Shown: in pieces, positions 9,201 to 18,202 of the stretch | Position numbering within the stretch: the first letter of the stretch is position 1 | Layout of the letters: the number at the start of each line of letters is the position of its first letter | Assembly: GCA_002282715.1 (NCBI GenBank) | Contig: NCKC01000003.1 | Coordinates: forward strand, 1-64,000 | Origin: Halothiobacillus sp. 15-55-196 | GTDB lineage: Bacteria; Pseudomonadota; Gammaproteobacteria; Halothiobacillales; Halothiobacillaceae | DNA: 64,000 nucleotides | Direction of reading: 5' to 3' | Position numbers and translations under genes: made by a program | The notes under the pieces: model-generated | Database searches by the model: none | Seen by the model: the letters and a program-made list of their open reading frames with translations, nothing else | What the model was told of the DNA's origin: nothing

Positions 9201-10169
9201 TTAGAAGCTTTCGACTTTGACTGCAGCGAGCAGCCGCTCGGCGCTACTTTGGAGTTGACGGGTGCCACTCGTGGGCAGTCGATGTGTGACGAGACCCGCG
9301 AAAACAGCCTGAATGTCGTCGGGTAGCACATGATCCCGCTGATCAATAAATGCCCATGCCCGGGCAAGATTCAAGAGCATCAGACCGGCACGCGGCGACA
9401 ACCCCATGCTGAACTCAGGCATTTCCCGGCTGGTTTGCAGGAGTTTCTGCACATAATCGATCACGGGGTCGGCAACAAAAATGTTGCGGACGGCTTGGCG
9501 CATCTGGGCAAGGTCGCGTGCATCCAGCACCGGTTCGATGTCGTTGATATGCGTGCGTCCCCCCTGACCCTTGAGCATGGCGTGTTCGACTTCCGGTGCG
9601 GGGTAGCCCATGCCGAGAATCAATGCGAAGCGGTCCAGTTGGGATTCCGGTAGCGGATAGGTACCCTGCTGGTGCAGCGGGTTTTGGGTCGCGATCACGA
9701 AGAAGGCTTCCGGCAGCGGATAACGTTTGCCTTCGATCGTAACCTGGCGCTCTTCCATCGCTTCGAGCAGGGCGCTTTGCACCTTGGGCGGGGCGCGGTT
9801 GATTTCATCGGCAAGTAGAATTTCGGTGAAAATCGGCCCCGGCTGAAATCGGAATTCACGACTTTGCGGCTCGAAGATCGATACGCCCAGAATATCGGCG
9901 GGCAGCATGTCTGCCGTGAATTGCAGCCGACGGAATCGCAGCCCCAGTCCGCGTGCCAGCGCATGCGCCAGCGTGGTTTTGCCCAATCCGGGTAAATCTT
10001 CAAGCAACAGATGTCCCCCGGCAAGAACGCAGCACAGGGCCTGACGGATGACCTGTTCTTTTCCGAGCACAATCTGTGCGGTTCGCGCGATCAGCGTCTT
10101 CGCGGCGGCCTGAAGGTCTTGCGGTGCGCGTACCGGTGCGGATGGCATCTGAGTGCTGGCCTTATTCAT
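9201..10169 (-). CDS. MoxR-family AAA+ ATPase
   Basis: A 322-residue AAA+ ATPase with Walker A GLGKTT (61-66), the MoxR stretch QFTADMLPADILG (83-95), Walker B LLADEINRAP (118-127) and sensor region IATQNP. MoxR proteins act as chaperone-like ATPases for cofactor insertion or protein maturation. Most lie next to DUF58 and von Willebrand-domain genes, but none is here. Instead the start overlaps the end of ycaO by 4 nt, so translation is probably coupled to YcaO. It is the last gene of the long ygfB-to-moxR minus-strand run. Role inferred only. Confidence 0.9.
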   Translation of the reverse strand: MNKASTQMPSAPVRAPQDLQAAAKTLIARTAQIVLGKEQVIRQALCCVLAGGHLLLEDLPGLGKTTLAHALARGLGLRFRRLQFTADMLPADILGVSIFEPQSREFRFQPGPIFTEILLADEINRAPPKVQSALLEAMEERQVTIEGKRYPLPEAFFVIATQNPLHQQGTYPLPESQLDRFALILGMGYPAPEVEHAMLKGQGGRTHINDIEPVLDARDLAQMRQAVRNIFVADPVIDYVQKLLQTSREMPEFSMGLSPRAGLMLLNLARAWAFIDQRDHVLPDDIQAVFAGLVTHRLPTSGTRQLQSSAERLLAAVKVESF

Positions 10170-11944
10170 GCGGTGGACTCGTCTTGGGTTTTGGCGGCAA
10201 AGGCACGCTCAAAGGCGGCCATGAGTGTTTGATGCAACGGGCTGCGTTCGAAGTGCGCGCCCAGGCCGCCAAGATCGAGAAAGCCGGCCCGGCCTTCAAG
10301 CAGGGCCTGGGCCGTGACCAGCACCTGTGGCGGGTATAGGGCCATGAGTGTGCTTCGATACTGATCGAGCGGCGCGGTGGCCGCAACCTTTAACCGATGG
10401 CGTGTGAATGCGGCGCGATAGATGATTCTTCGATTCTCCGGTAGTGGCGGCACGTTGACCAGCCAGTCAAGCAGCGCTTCTGTTTCATCGTCATCATCAT
10501 TCGGGCCGGCAGCAAACAGCGCCAGCGCGCGCAGTTCACCGAAGCGCAGACTGGCCCAGGGATGGTCTGCTCCGATGGCTAAACCTACGACATCCGGCAT
10601 CGGCATCAGCCAGTCCATGTCCATATCGTCCATGGTTTCAAACAGGTGCGCGCATTCGGTGGCCGTGAGTTCATCCAGCCGTTCGACATACGGAATCAGC
10701 GACAGGCCCACGTTGTTGTTCCGCTCGTACAGTTCATCGACGGGATAGATTTCGGATAGGCCCGGCACGAGGATGCGACAGGCATACAGGCCGATATGCG
10801 GGTAATCGGCGACATAAACGTCGTAACCTTCTGCATGAACGATGTCGCAGAGGCGCTTGAAACCCGCCTCATTGTTCTCGGCGGTGAAATCCCAGTGCAC
10901 GAAGGGGTAATCGGGGGTATCACGAAAAAAGTCCCAGGATAGCCAACCCGAGGAATCGATAAAGTGCAATTCGAGATTTTGCGGGTCGCTGACCAGTTCT
11001 TGATCGGTCGTGGGTGGGTGGAAGGCGTGCAGGTCGTCGAGCGCGCGGCCCTGCAACAGTTCAGTGACCGTGCGCTCGAAAGCGACTTCGAAATTCGGGT
11101 GGGCACCGAACGATGCGAAAACGCCACCGGATTGTGGGTCGATCAGGGTCACGCAGATCACCGGATACTTCCCGCCCAGCGACGCATCCAGCAGGCGCAG
11201 TCCGAAGCCATGACCGCGCAGGGCGGCAATCGCCGTGGCAATGGTCGGGTAGCGGGCCACAATGTCGTCCGGTATCTGTGGCAGGGCGATGCTTTCGGCA
11301 ATGACCCGGTTCTTTACGAAGCGTTCAAACACTTCTGATAAACCCTGCGTGCGTGCTTCGAATACGGTATTGCCCGCCGTCAGGCCGTTGCTGACATACA
11401 GGTTGCCAACCACATTGGCCGGGAAGTACAGGGTCTGTCCATCGCGAATTCGGGCGTAGGGCAGGGCACAGACGGCGTCCGTCACCGCGCTGTTGAAATC
11501 CACCCAGTCTTTCGTGGTGATGCGGTACTCATCAGCCAGATAATGCCGCCAAAGGGCGTCATCCAGCAGGCCCTCTGGCCGAACGCCGGGGTGGTCAATG
11601 GTGAACCAGCGTTCGCGCGGATCATGCACACCGTGTTTGATTCCGTCATGCGTCGTCTGTTCGCGATGCCAGTGGAAATCGCCGAAAAAATACTGTGAAG
11701 CCAGTCGTTCGACAAATTCTCCCAATGCGGATGCCAGCGCCGCCTTCTTGCTGGCACCCTTGCCGTTGGTGAACAGAATCGAGCAGTTTTTATCACGGAT
11801 ATGCACGGACCAGCAGTGGGGCACCGGATTGAGCCAGCGTGTTTCTTCGATATCGAAACCCAGTGCGGTCAGTTGTCCCTGAACACGGGCGATCGTGTCC
11901 TCCAGTGCCGCGTCCTTGCCTGTGATAAATGTATGTTCGGACAT
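10166..11944 (-). CDS. ycaO: YcaO-domain protein (ribosomal protein S12 methylthiotransferase accessory factor type)
   Basis: At 592 residues it matches the E. coli YcaO type (about 586) rather than the shorter cyclodehydratases of peptide-toxin clusters. It includes NGKGASKKAALASALGEFVERL near the N-terminus, the EARTQGLSEVFERFVKNR helix with acidic residues expected for ATP binding, and a C-terminal helical-repeat-like region. E. coli YcaO supports RimO in beta-methylthiolation of S12, by a mechanism not fully known. No precursor peptide gene or dehydrogenase is nearby, so a natural-product cluster is unlikely. It lies 12 nt after the Mth938-like gene and overlaps moxR by 4 nt. Confidence 0.88.
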   Translation of the reverse strand: MSEHTFITGKDAALEDTIARVQGQLTALGFDIEETRWLNPVPHCWSVHIRDKNCSILFTNGKGASKKAALASALGEFVERLASQYFFGDFHWHREQTTHDGIKHGVHDPRERWFTIDHPGVRPEGLLDDALWRHYLADEYRITTKDWVDFNSAVTDAVCALPYARIRDGQTLYFPANVVGNLYVSNGLTAGNTVFEARTQGLSEVFERFVKNRVIAESIALPQIPDDIVARYPTIATAIAALRGHGFGLRLLDASLGGKYPVICVTLIDPQSGGVFASFGAHPNFEVAFERTVTELLQGRALDDLHAFHPPTTDQELVSDPQNLELHFIDSSGWLSWDFFRDTPDYPFVHWDFTAENNEAGFKRLCDIVHAEGYDVYVADYPHIGLYACRILVPGLSEIYPVDELYERNNNVGLSLIPYVERLDELTATECAHLFETMDDMDMDWLMPMPDVVGLAIGADHPWASLRFGELRALALFAAGPNDDDDETEALLDWLVNVPPLPENRRIIYRAAFTRHRLKVAATAPLDQYRSTLMALYPPQVLVTAQALLEGRAGFLDLGGLGAHFERSPLHQTLMAAFERAFAAKTQDESTA

Positions 11945-11956
11945 GAAAAATTCCTT

Positions 11957-12379
11957 TTAGGCGAGGGCGTTGTCGGATGTGTTTTCGGGGCCATTCTCAG
12001 GTTCATTCTCCTGGAACAGTACCAGCAGGGATACGCGGCGCAATTCGCTGGCAAGAACGGTAAATGTGCGGCAGGCCGCACCGGTATCCATGAATTCGAT
12101 ACCAACACCCGCCCGCAGAAAAGCTGCCTGAACAGCGGCACTGGCTCGCAATGTCCGTGGTCCGGTACCAACGATGAGCACTTCCGGGTCATCGATCATC
12201 AATTCATTCAGTGATGCAGGTGCCAGTTCAGAAACGGTTTTGAACGATAGGTCGGAGACGATGCGTTCTGGTGTAAGCAGGAAGCTTTTGAAGTATTCAT
12301 CATGATTCACCCGCACGCTGCTTTCGGTAAAACCACGGATGACAAATCGTTGGCCGGAATCATCAAGAGAAAGTCGCAT
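11957..12379 (-). CDS. Mth938-like (DUF498) domain protein
   Basis: A 140-residue protein with a complete Mth938-like fold signature: an N-terminal beta region (RFVIRGFTESSVRVN), PEVLIVGTGPRTLRASAAVQAAFLRAGVGIEFMDT, and CRTFTVLASELRRV. This family includes the mitochondrial complex I assembly factor NDUFAF3; its bacterial role is not established. An acidic, Asn- and Glu-rich tail follows residue 125. It sits between ubiI (14 nt upstream) and ycaO (12 nt downstream), so it is co-transcribed with quinone genes, which fits a respiratory-assembly role but proves nothing. Confidence 0.85.
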   Translation of the reverse strand: MRLSLDDSGQRFVIRGFTESSVRVNHDEYFKSFLLTPERIVSDLSFKTVSELAPASLNELMIDDPEVLIVGTGPRTLRASAAVQAAFLRAGVGIEFMDTGAACRTFTVLASELRRVSLLVLFQENEPENGPENTSDNALA

Positions 12380-12393
12380 GGTGAGTTACCTGA

Positions 12394-13650
12394 TTAACGT
12401 TGTCCGCTGGCGAATTGACCGATCATTTTTCGCAATGGCACGAAAGCAGACACAGCGGAGAGTGCCAGATTGCGGCCGCCAACCAACAGCGGGTTGTGCG
12501 CGCGGAAGCCGTAATGGAACAGATCCATGCCCGACTGGGTGATGAGATTGTCCGCCCGCCGCATCCTTTCATAGCGAGCCAGGGCTTTGGGTGCGCCGAG
12601 ATCGTCGCTGTCCTTGAGGCAATCGATCAGGGCCATGGCGTCATAAAAGCCGAGGTTGACCCCTTGTCCAGCCAACGGATGAATAGTGTGGGCGGCATCA
12701 CCGGCCAGCACGGTTCGCTCGGCGGTATAGCGCCGGGCGTGCATTCTGCGGATCGGGAAGTATCCCCGGCGCTCGATCGCCTTGATTGCGCCAAGTTCGG
12801 CTGGAAACGTGGTTGCCAGCGCTGAGATAATTTCTTCATCGCTCCAGCTGTGGCGGGTTTTGACGGCATCGACCTGATCGTACCAGACGATCGAACCTCG
12901 GGCACCTGCCAGGGGCAGAAAGGCCTGGGGGCCATGTGCCGTGAATCGCTGCCAGGTAATGTCCTGCTGCGGGTAATCCGTAATCACGCTCAACACCTGC
13001 GCGGCGGTATCGTAATCCTGATGGGTAGCTTCAATGCCGGTGGCTTGGCGTACCCAGGATTTGGCACCATCTGCACCGATCAGTAGCGAAGCGGATAGTG
13101 TCTGTTCATCGTTAAGGCAGACATACACTTGTTGCCCCTCCACTCGCCATTGGCTCGGGTGGCTGTCGGTAAATGGGGTGATGGTGTCTAGCTTTCGAAT
13201 ACCTTCCCACAACGCGGCCTGAATCAGGCTGTTTTCGACAATATAGCCGAGTTCGGGGAGACCAATATCACGCGCATCGAAGGTGACATCGCCGGTACCT
13301 GCCTGATCCCAAACGCGCATCCGGCGATACGGTGCCGCGCGGGTATGCCGAATGCGGTGCCACACACCCAGCTGCTGTAAAAATGCAATGCTGGCGGGCG
13401 AGAGTGCCGAGACGCGCACGTCGAATGGCGTGGTGTTATCCGGAAGGTCGGGCACCGGTTGATCTTCGACAAGAGCGACTTGCCAGCCTCGCTGACCCAG
13501 GGCCAATGCGATGCTGGCACCCACCATGCCACCGCCGATGATGATGACGTCAGGGCACATCGAAAAACCTACTGAACGCGAAGCTGGCGGCAGCCCGCTG
13601 TCCGATTGCGGCGTCGCGTGCTCGGCGGTTTTTTTGATTTTGGCTGTCAT
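12394..13650 (-). CDS. ubiI: UbiI/UbiF/VisC-type ubiquinone biosynthesis FAD hydroxylase
   Basis: Flavin monooxygenase that hydroxylates the aromatic ring of a ubiquinone precursor, most likely C5 by position next to ubiH. A 30-residue N-terminal tail precedes the FAD fold DVIIIGGGMVGASIALALG. The second FAD motif GDAAHTIHPLAGQGVNLGFYDA lies near residue 305. ATG at 13650 has GAGG 9 nt upstream; an internal ATG just before the Rossmann motif is a weaker candidate. It follows ubiH by 2 nt. UbiF (C6 hydroxylase) is an alternative within the same family. Confidence 0.88.
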   Translation of the reverse strand: MTAKIKKTAEHATPQSDSGLPPASRSVGFSMCPDVIIIGGGMVGASIALALGQRGWQVALVEDQPVPDLPDNTTPFDVRVSALSPASIAFLQQLGVWHRIRHTRAAPYRRMRVWDQAGTGDVTFDARDIGLPELGYIVENSLIQAALWEGIRKLDTITPFTDSHPSQWRVEGQQVYVCLNDEQTLSASLLIGADGAKSWVRQATGIEATHQDYDTAAQVLSVITDYPQQDITWQRFTAHGPQAFLPLAGARGSIVWYDQVDAVKTRHSWSDEEIISALATTFPAELGAIKAIERRGYFPIRRMHARRYTAERTVLAGDAAHTIHPLAGQGVNLGFYDAMALIDCLKDSDDLGAPKALARYERMRRADNLITQSGMDLFHYGFRAHNPLLVGGRNLALSAVSAFVPLRKMIGQFASGQR

Positions 13651-13652
13651 GG

Positions 13653-14861
13653 TCAGATGCCTCGCGTCAGGCGCACGAGCCGATTTTTGAATGGAAAGAT
13701 GCCGTCGCTCAACGAGAGCAGCGCGCCACGCACGATACCTGCACCGGGCAGGTCGAGACTGAACCCCCGCACGAGTCGATCGGTGAGATTGATCGTCCGA
13801 CGGTAATCGTCGACGCGCTCTTGCGCATAGCGTTTGAGACGAACCGGATCACCGGGGTCGACAGGTTCCCCCCGATCAGCGCGCAGAGCCGCCGTCAGGT
13901 CACGGACATCGCGCAGGCAGAGGTTGAAGCCTTGCCCGGCGACCGGGTGCAGTGCATGGGCGGCATTGCCGAGGATGACAAGACGCTCGTCTACCAGCTC
14001 CTGAAGGGTGATGAGATTTAGCGGGTAAGCCTGCCGTGGCGTCAGTTCGGTAAATCCACGGAGACGGTGACGGAATAATTCGTCCAGTCGCTTGGCGTAG
14101 GCATCCGATTCAAGCGCCATGAGTTCGCTAACGTCTTCGTCGCGATTGACCCAGACGAGCGATACTCGTCCTGCCGGCGCGGGTAGAACGGCGAGGGGGC
14201 CGCCCCGGGTAAAGCACTCGAATGCCGTGCCGTGATGCGCGCGTGCCGGCTTTGCCGTGCAGACGATGGCGGTTTGGCCGTATTCGGATTTTTTCACCGG
14301 CTTCTTGATAGCGGCACGCACACTCGAATAAGCGCCATCGGCCGCGACCAACAAACGTGCCTGAAGGGTATGCGCTGCGCCGTGGTATTCGAACTGGACT
14401 TCAACGCCATCGTTGATCACCTTGTGGTGGGTGTAGCGTGCCGGTTGCAGACGCTGCAAGGTGCCGTTGATGAAATCCTCTTTTTCCGCGCGTTCGATGG
14501 CCGCACCTATGGCCCGGTTGCCGATGACCTGCCCCAGTGCAACGCCCTGATTGTTGGCTTTGGTGATGCGCGTCATGCCGAAATGGCCGCTATCGACCAC
14601 GCGGACTTCCTCGATGGCCTGGGCTGCACGCGCGGTTGCCTCGTCAATCAGGCCCAGGGCATCGAAGTAGCGCCAGGACGCGTCTGAAAGTGCTGTCAGC
14701 CGGGCATCGAAACTGCTCGATGCGCCTTCTGGTGCACCTTCGAGCACCGTGACGCGCCAGCCATCGAGCTTCAGGGCATGCGCAAGCACGCCGCCGACCA
14801 TGCCGCCGCCAACAATGATGATGTCCTGTTTACTGGAATCGAAGCGGGCTTGATGTGTCAT
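13653..14861 (-). CDS. ubiH: UbiH-type 2-octaprenyl-6-methoxyphenol hydroxylase
   Basis: FAD-dependent hydroxylase of ubiquinone synthesis, acting on the ring C1 position in the E. coli scheme. The N-terminal FAD motif IIIVGGGMVGGVLAHALK is followed by the middle-domain motif and LGNAAHALHPVAGQGFNLCLRD near residue 290. The 402 residues fit the family. It lies between pepP (51 nt upstream) and ubiI (2 nt downstream), the classical ygfB-pepP-ubiH-ubiI order, which supports this call over other family members. Confidence 0.9.
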   Translation of the reverse strand: MTHQARFDSSKQDIIIVGGGMVGGVLAHALKLDGWRVTVLEGAPEGASSSFDARLTALSDASWRYFDALGLIDEATARAAQAIEEVRVVDSGHFGMTRITKANNQGVALGQVIGNRAIGAAIERAEKEDFINGTLQRLQPARYTHHKVINDGVEVQFEYHGAAHTLQARLLVAADGAYSSVRAAIKKPVKKSEYGQTAIVCTAKPARAHHGTAFECFTRGGPLAVLPAPAGRVSLVWVNRDEDVSELMALESDAYAKRLDELFRHRLRGFTELTPRQAYPLNLITLQELVDERLVILGNAAHALHPVAGQGFNLCLRDVRDLTAALRADRGEPVDPGDPVRLKRYAQERVDDYRRTINLTDRLVRGFSLDLPGAGIVRGALLSLSDGIFPFKNRLVRLTRGI

Positions 14862-14912
14862 GGGGCGATCTCGTGTACGTCTTTTTTACATATGACCAGA
14901 AGGGGCGCTCTG

Positions 14913-16262
14913 TCATGCGTCCAAGCGGTGGCGTGCTTTACAGTCGTTCATGAAGGCCTCGATGTCCTCAACGGTCTTGGGTACTTCGTGCGTCAATATA
15001 TCGGCGCCCTTCGGTGTAACCAATACATCGTCTTCGATACGGACGCCAATGCCGCGATAGGCCTTGGGAATATCCTCTGCCGCGTCGATATAGATGCCCG
15101 GTTCGACCGTGACGACCATGCCGGGTTCGAATTCGCGCCATTGCCCATCGATTTTATACCTTCCGACGTCGTGCACATCCAGCCCGAGCCAGTGGCCGGT
15201 GCGGTGCATGAAGAAGCGTTTGTAACCCTCGCTGTTCGGAGCCCCGTCTACCGTCTGCGGGATCAGACCCAGTTCGATGAGCCCTTGCTGAATCACACGT
15301 ACCGCGGCCTCATGCGGCGCATCAAAGCGGGCTCCGGGGCGGATTTCTTCAATAGCGGCCATCTGGGCTTTCAGAACCAGCTCGTACACCGCGCGCTGCG
15401 GTTTGCTGAACCGGCCATCCACGGGCCAGACACGGGTGATGTCGCCCGCGTAGTGTTCGATTTCCGCACCCGCATCGATCAGCACCAGTTGCCCTGACTC
15501 AAGCCGGGCCTCGTTGGCTCGATAATGCAGCACACATGCGTTGGCACCACAGGCGACGATGGGGGCGAAGGAGGCTTCACCATGATGCTGGTGGAAAATG
15601 CGTTGCAGGTCGGCGGCCAGTTCGTATTCGTACATGCCTTCGGCAATCGCGGCGGCTGCGGTTCGATGCGCCTGTGCGGAAATGCTCGCGGCCCGGCGCA
15701 TCTTGGCGATTTCCACGGGTGATTTGATCAGGCGGAGCTCGTGCAGGGGTTCGGCGAGATCCTTGAGTGTTTGTGGTGGGACAATGCCTCCGCGCGATTT
15801 TTTGCGCAGAGTGTCCAGCCATCCGAGCGTGCTCTGCATCAGTTCGTGATCCGAGAAGGGCAGCGTGATGCGTTCATAGCCGACGAGCAATTCCGGAAGC
15901 ACATCGTCAATCTCTTCCAGCGCAAAAGCCTGATCGGCGCCGTAGACGCGTCGCGCACCTTCAAGCCCGGCGCGTGGGCCGTCCCAGCGTGCGCGTTCGG
16001 GGTCGTTTGGATGCACGAACAGGATGATCTCACCCTCCGCCCGCTTGGGGCAAAGCACCAGCAGTGCGTCCGGTTCATTCAGCCCTGTGAGGTACAGAAA
16101 ATCGCTCGACTGGCGGAACGGGTAGGGATTGTCGTTATTACGAATGATCTCTGTTGTTGCGGGTACCAGAACCGCAGATTTGCGGCCGACCATTTTCAAC
16201 AGGCGCCGTCGACGCTTGTCGTATTCAGCTTGATCCAGCGCACTCAATGTATTGACGGGCAT
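14913..16262 (-). CDS. pepP: Xaa-Pro aminopeptidase II
   Basis: Cytoplasmic dimanganese peptidase that removes N-terminal residues preceding proline. The N-terminal pitta-bread accessory domain (about 1-175) includes PFRQSSDFLYLTGLNEPDA. The catalytic domain carries the metal ligands in LIDAGAEIEHYAGDITR (two Asp), HRTGHWLGLDVHD (His), VEPGIYI (Glu) and RIEDDVLV (Glu). Start at 16262 has AAGGAAG upstream; the open frame extends further but would overlap ygfB deeply. Usual length (449 aa). Confidence 0.93.
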   Translation of the reverse strand: MPVNTLSALDQAEYDKRRRRLLKMVGRKSAVLVPATTEIIRNNDNPYPFRQSSDFLYLTGLNEPDALLVLCPKRAEGEIILFVHPNDPERARWDGPRAGLEGARRVYGADQAFALEEIDDVLPELLVGYERITLPFSDHELMQSTLGWLDTLRKKSRGGIVPPQTLKDLAEPLHELRLIKSPVEIAKMRRAASISAQAHRTAAAAIAEGMYEYELAADLQRIFHQHHGEASFAPIVACGANACVLHYRANEARLESGQLVLIDAGAEIEHYAGDITRVWPVDGRFSKPQRAVYELVLKAQMAAIEEIRPGARFDAPHEAAVRVIQQGLIELGLIPQTVDGAPNSEGYKRFFMHRTGHWLGLDVHDVGRYKIDGQWREFEPGMVVTVEPGIYIDAAEDIPKAYRGIGVRIEDDVLVTPKGADILTHEVPKTVEDIEAFMNDCKARHRLDA

Positions 16263-16278
16263 GTGATCTTCCTTGAGT

Positions 16279-16836
16279 TTAGTGGGGGCGTGACGCAGTG
16301 CCGTCACTGGGAACGGGCGGATGTATATTGATGTACATCACAATCAGAGCCGCGCTCAGATAATCGATGATCTCGTACAGGTTGATCTCATCTTCTTCAT
16401 CATCGTGCGTTTGATCGACTTCATCATCCAGCGCAGCGATCGCTTGCAGATCATCGAATACTTCTTTGGCTTCGGGCGAGAGTTGAGCCGGGTCGGGGCC
16501 TTTGCCGACGGCGTAGCCATACAGCACGCTCTGTGCGAACTCGATCAGTGCCATCAGACGGTCGCCAAAGGGTTGATCGTCTTCCGGAAAAATCAGGCCA
16601 AGACCAAGATTGTCTGCGGAAGTGATCTGATTGATGATCTCGGCGTACATGGCTTTCAGAGTCGCAGGCGTGATGTTCGGTGGTGCCTCATCCGATAATT
16701 CGGACAACCATTCCGACTCCGATGCATGTCCTTTGCCCAGCCACAGTCCGATCAAGATGCCCTGAGCTTCACTGGGGCTGAGCACCGCGCCGATATCATG
16801 TAAATCGTCTTTGAGTCGGGGATAATGAACAGGCAT
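16279..16836 (-). CDS. ygfB: UPF0149 family protein YgfB
   Basis: A 185-residue acidic protein of the UPF0149/YecA family. It shows SPSEAQGILIGLWLGKG near the N-terminus and FAQSVLYGYAVG in the centre. It lacks the C-terminal SEC-C metal motif seen in some relatives. The C-terminal DDEEDEINLYEIIDYLSAALIVMY is typical. First gene of the ygfB-pepP-ubiH-ubiI run, divergent from the coiled-coil gene and zapA. In Pseudomonas YgfB has been linked to regulation; in most species its role is unclear. Confidence 0.88.
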   Translation of the reverse strand: MPVHYPRLKDDLHDIGAVLSPSEAQGILIGLWLGKGHASESEWLSELSDEAPPNITPATLKAMYAEIINQITSADNLGLGLIFPEDDQPFGDRLMALIEFAQSVLYGYAVGKGPDPAQLSPEAKEVFDDLQAIAALDDEVDQTHDDEEDEINLYEIIDYLSAALIVMYINIHPPVPSDGTASRPH

Positions 16837-17044
16837 AAACACTCGCTAGAAAAAATTCGCCAGCACACTGGATGAGTTATCGCGAAAGGGATATTGTCAG
16901 CGCATTGCCGACAAAATGATAGACTGAACCTGTTCGTGTTCCCTCAACTTGTCGCGCTTGGCGCTTTTTCCGTCAGAAAAGGCGCATCAAAGCGCACTTG
17001 GGTTCGAACGGTTTATTCATACTTTACTATTCAGGGAATTGCGC

Positions 17045-17317
17045 ATGTCAGCCGCCACCGCCAACTCATCTGATCAGCCCTTGGTCGATAACGACAACCT
17101 TGCCGATTCGATGGCTGGCGGCGCGTCGGCTGATCCACTTACCGTGCGCGTAGAACGTTTGATTCAAACCTGCAAGACGTTGGATCGACGGCGAAGGGAA
17201 TATCAGGAAACTGCCGAACGACTTACGGAAGAGAATACGCAACTGCGGCGCGTTTTGTCGCATACACAGCAGCAAATACAACAACTGGTCGAGCAGATCA
17301 GGCAGATGGAAGAATAG
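17045..17317 (+). CDS. Small coiled-coil protein (TIGR02449 type) upstream of zapA
   Basis: A 90-residue protein. The first 35 residues are low-complexity and polar. The rest (about 36-90) is a heptad-rich helix: VERLIQTCKTLDRRRREYQETAERLTEENTQLRR and onward, ending QIRQMEE. This small coiled-coil type is commonly found directly before zapA in gammaproteobacteria, and here zapA starts 5 nt later. A helper role in division is possible by linkage only. ATG at 17045 is favoured over the longer open frame because it fits family size. Confidence 0.75.
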   Translation: MSAATANSSDQPLVDNDNLADSMAGGASADPLTVRVERLIQTCKTLDRRRREYQETAERLTEENTQLRRVLSHTQQQIQQLVEQIRQMEE

Positions 17318-17322
17318 ATCGT

Positions 17323-17628
17323 ATGAACAGCGCTTCAAGACCACTCACCGTTCGTATTCTTGAAAAGGACTACCGGATTGCCTGTCCGCCCGAAGAGCAG
17401 GCCATTCTGTTCCGTACGGCCGATTACGTTAATCAGGCCATGGCGCAGGTCAAAAAGAACAGCCAAACACTCAGCACCGAGCGAGTCGCCGTGCTGGCTG
17501 CCCTGAATATCGCGCGTGAATTGATTGAAAACAAGCCCGCCAGCATGCGCCAACCCGCTCACGATGACCATGCACAAGAGCTGATCGAGCGGATTGACGC
17601 GGCGTTGCAGGAATTCGGTCAACCCTGA
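17323..17628 (+). CDS. zapA: Cell division protein ZapA
   Basis: Promotes FtsZ filament bundling at the division ring. The 101 residues have an N-terminal beta domain (PLTVRILEKDYRIACPPEEQAILFRTADYVNQAM) and a C-terminal helix that would form the tetramer coiled coil, including VAVLAALNIARELIE. Position opposite ygfB-pepP is conserved. In E. coli the 6S RNA gene follows zapA, but here a convergent gene ends 29 nt downstream, leaving no room. Confidence 0.92.
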   Translation: MNSASRPLTVRILEKDYRIACPPEEQAILFRTADYVNQAMAQVKKNSQTLSTERVAVLAALNIARELIENKPASMRQPAHDDHAQELIERIDAALQEFGQP

Positions 17629-17656
17629 GTTGATCTCAACCCGCGACGCGGGCCAA

Positions 17657-18103
17657 TCAATGCGAAGGCTTTTGCTCCTCGGCGCGAATCAACGCGGGCC
17701 AGAACTGTCTCAGTGCATCCAGCGGCACAGGCGAGGGGGATTGCAGATAACGCTCCGCGCCGGGAAGGAGGCTTGGATGCTTTTTGGTCATGGCCTGTAT
17801 CCAGTTCAAATCGCGAAAAGACAGAAAACCATTCTGCAATCGAACGGACCATGCCAACGTCTTGGCAATGATTTCTGCCGGTGTCAGGCTGAACCAGACC
17901 GCCGCCATTAATACGGGAATGCCAAGCCATGGATAACCTGAGGCCTGATCGACCAGCAGTAACCATTGCATCAGGAAAAAACCACCCGCAAGCGCCATCA
18001 ATGTGGCATAGATGTATCGGTTCTGATTGACAACCGCATACAGACGGTTGAGTCGTTCGATCAGTTCGGGTTGGTAATTGAAATCATCGCGTAAATCGAT
18101 CAT
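17657..18103 (-). CDS. Uncharacterised two-helix inner-membrane protein
   Basis: A 148-residue protein with an N-terminal soluble helix (LIERLNRLYAVVNQNRY) and two adjacent membrane helices at about 29-48 and 56-74, then a soluble C-terminal part. I do not recognise a named family. ATG at 18103 has GGAG 6 nt upstream and is preferred over the longer open frame. Convergent with zapA, and about 100 nt downstream of folA on the same strand, so it may be the last gene of the lgt-thyA-psiE-folA unit. Confidence 0.7.
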   Translation of the reverse strand: MIDLRDDFNYQPELIERLNRLYAVVNQNRYIYATLMALAGGFFLMQWLLLVDQASGYPWLGIPVLMAAVWFSLTPAEIIAKTLAWSVRLQNGFLSFRDLNWIQAMTKKHPSLLPGAERYLQSPSPVPLDALRQFWPALIRAEEQKPSH

Positions 18104-18202
18104 GGCGGCTCCTAGCACGTTCTTGAGTGCTTGGTGGCTGTAAAAGCTGATGTGACGATGATATGACATGCAGCGCGCGACTGCCACATCAAATTGTCTA
18201 TG

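Noticed and set aside
10166..11944. YcaO as part of a peptide natural-product cluster
   Set aside because: Length and sequence match the ribosome-associated YcaO type; no precursor peptide, dehydrogenase or exporter gene is adjacent.
17629..17656. 6S RNA gene expected after zapA
   Set aside because: Only 28 bp separate zapA from a convergent gene, and no 6S-like bulged hairpin is seen there. The gene must be elsewhere.
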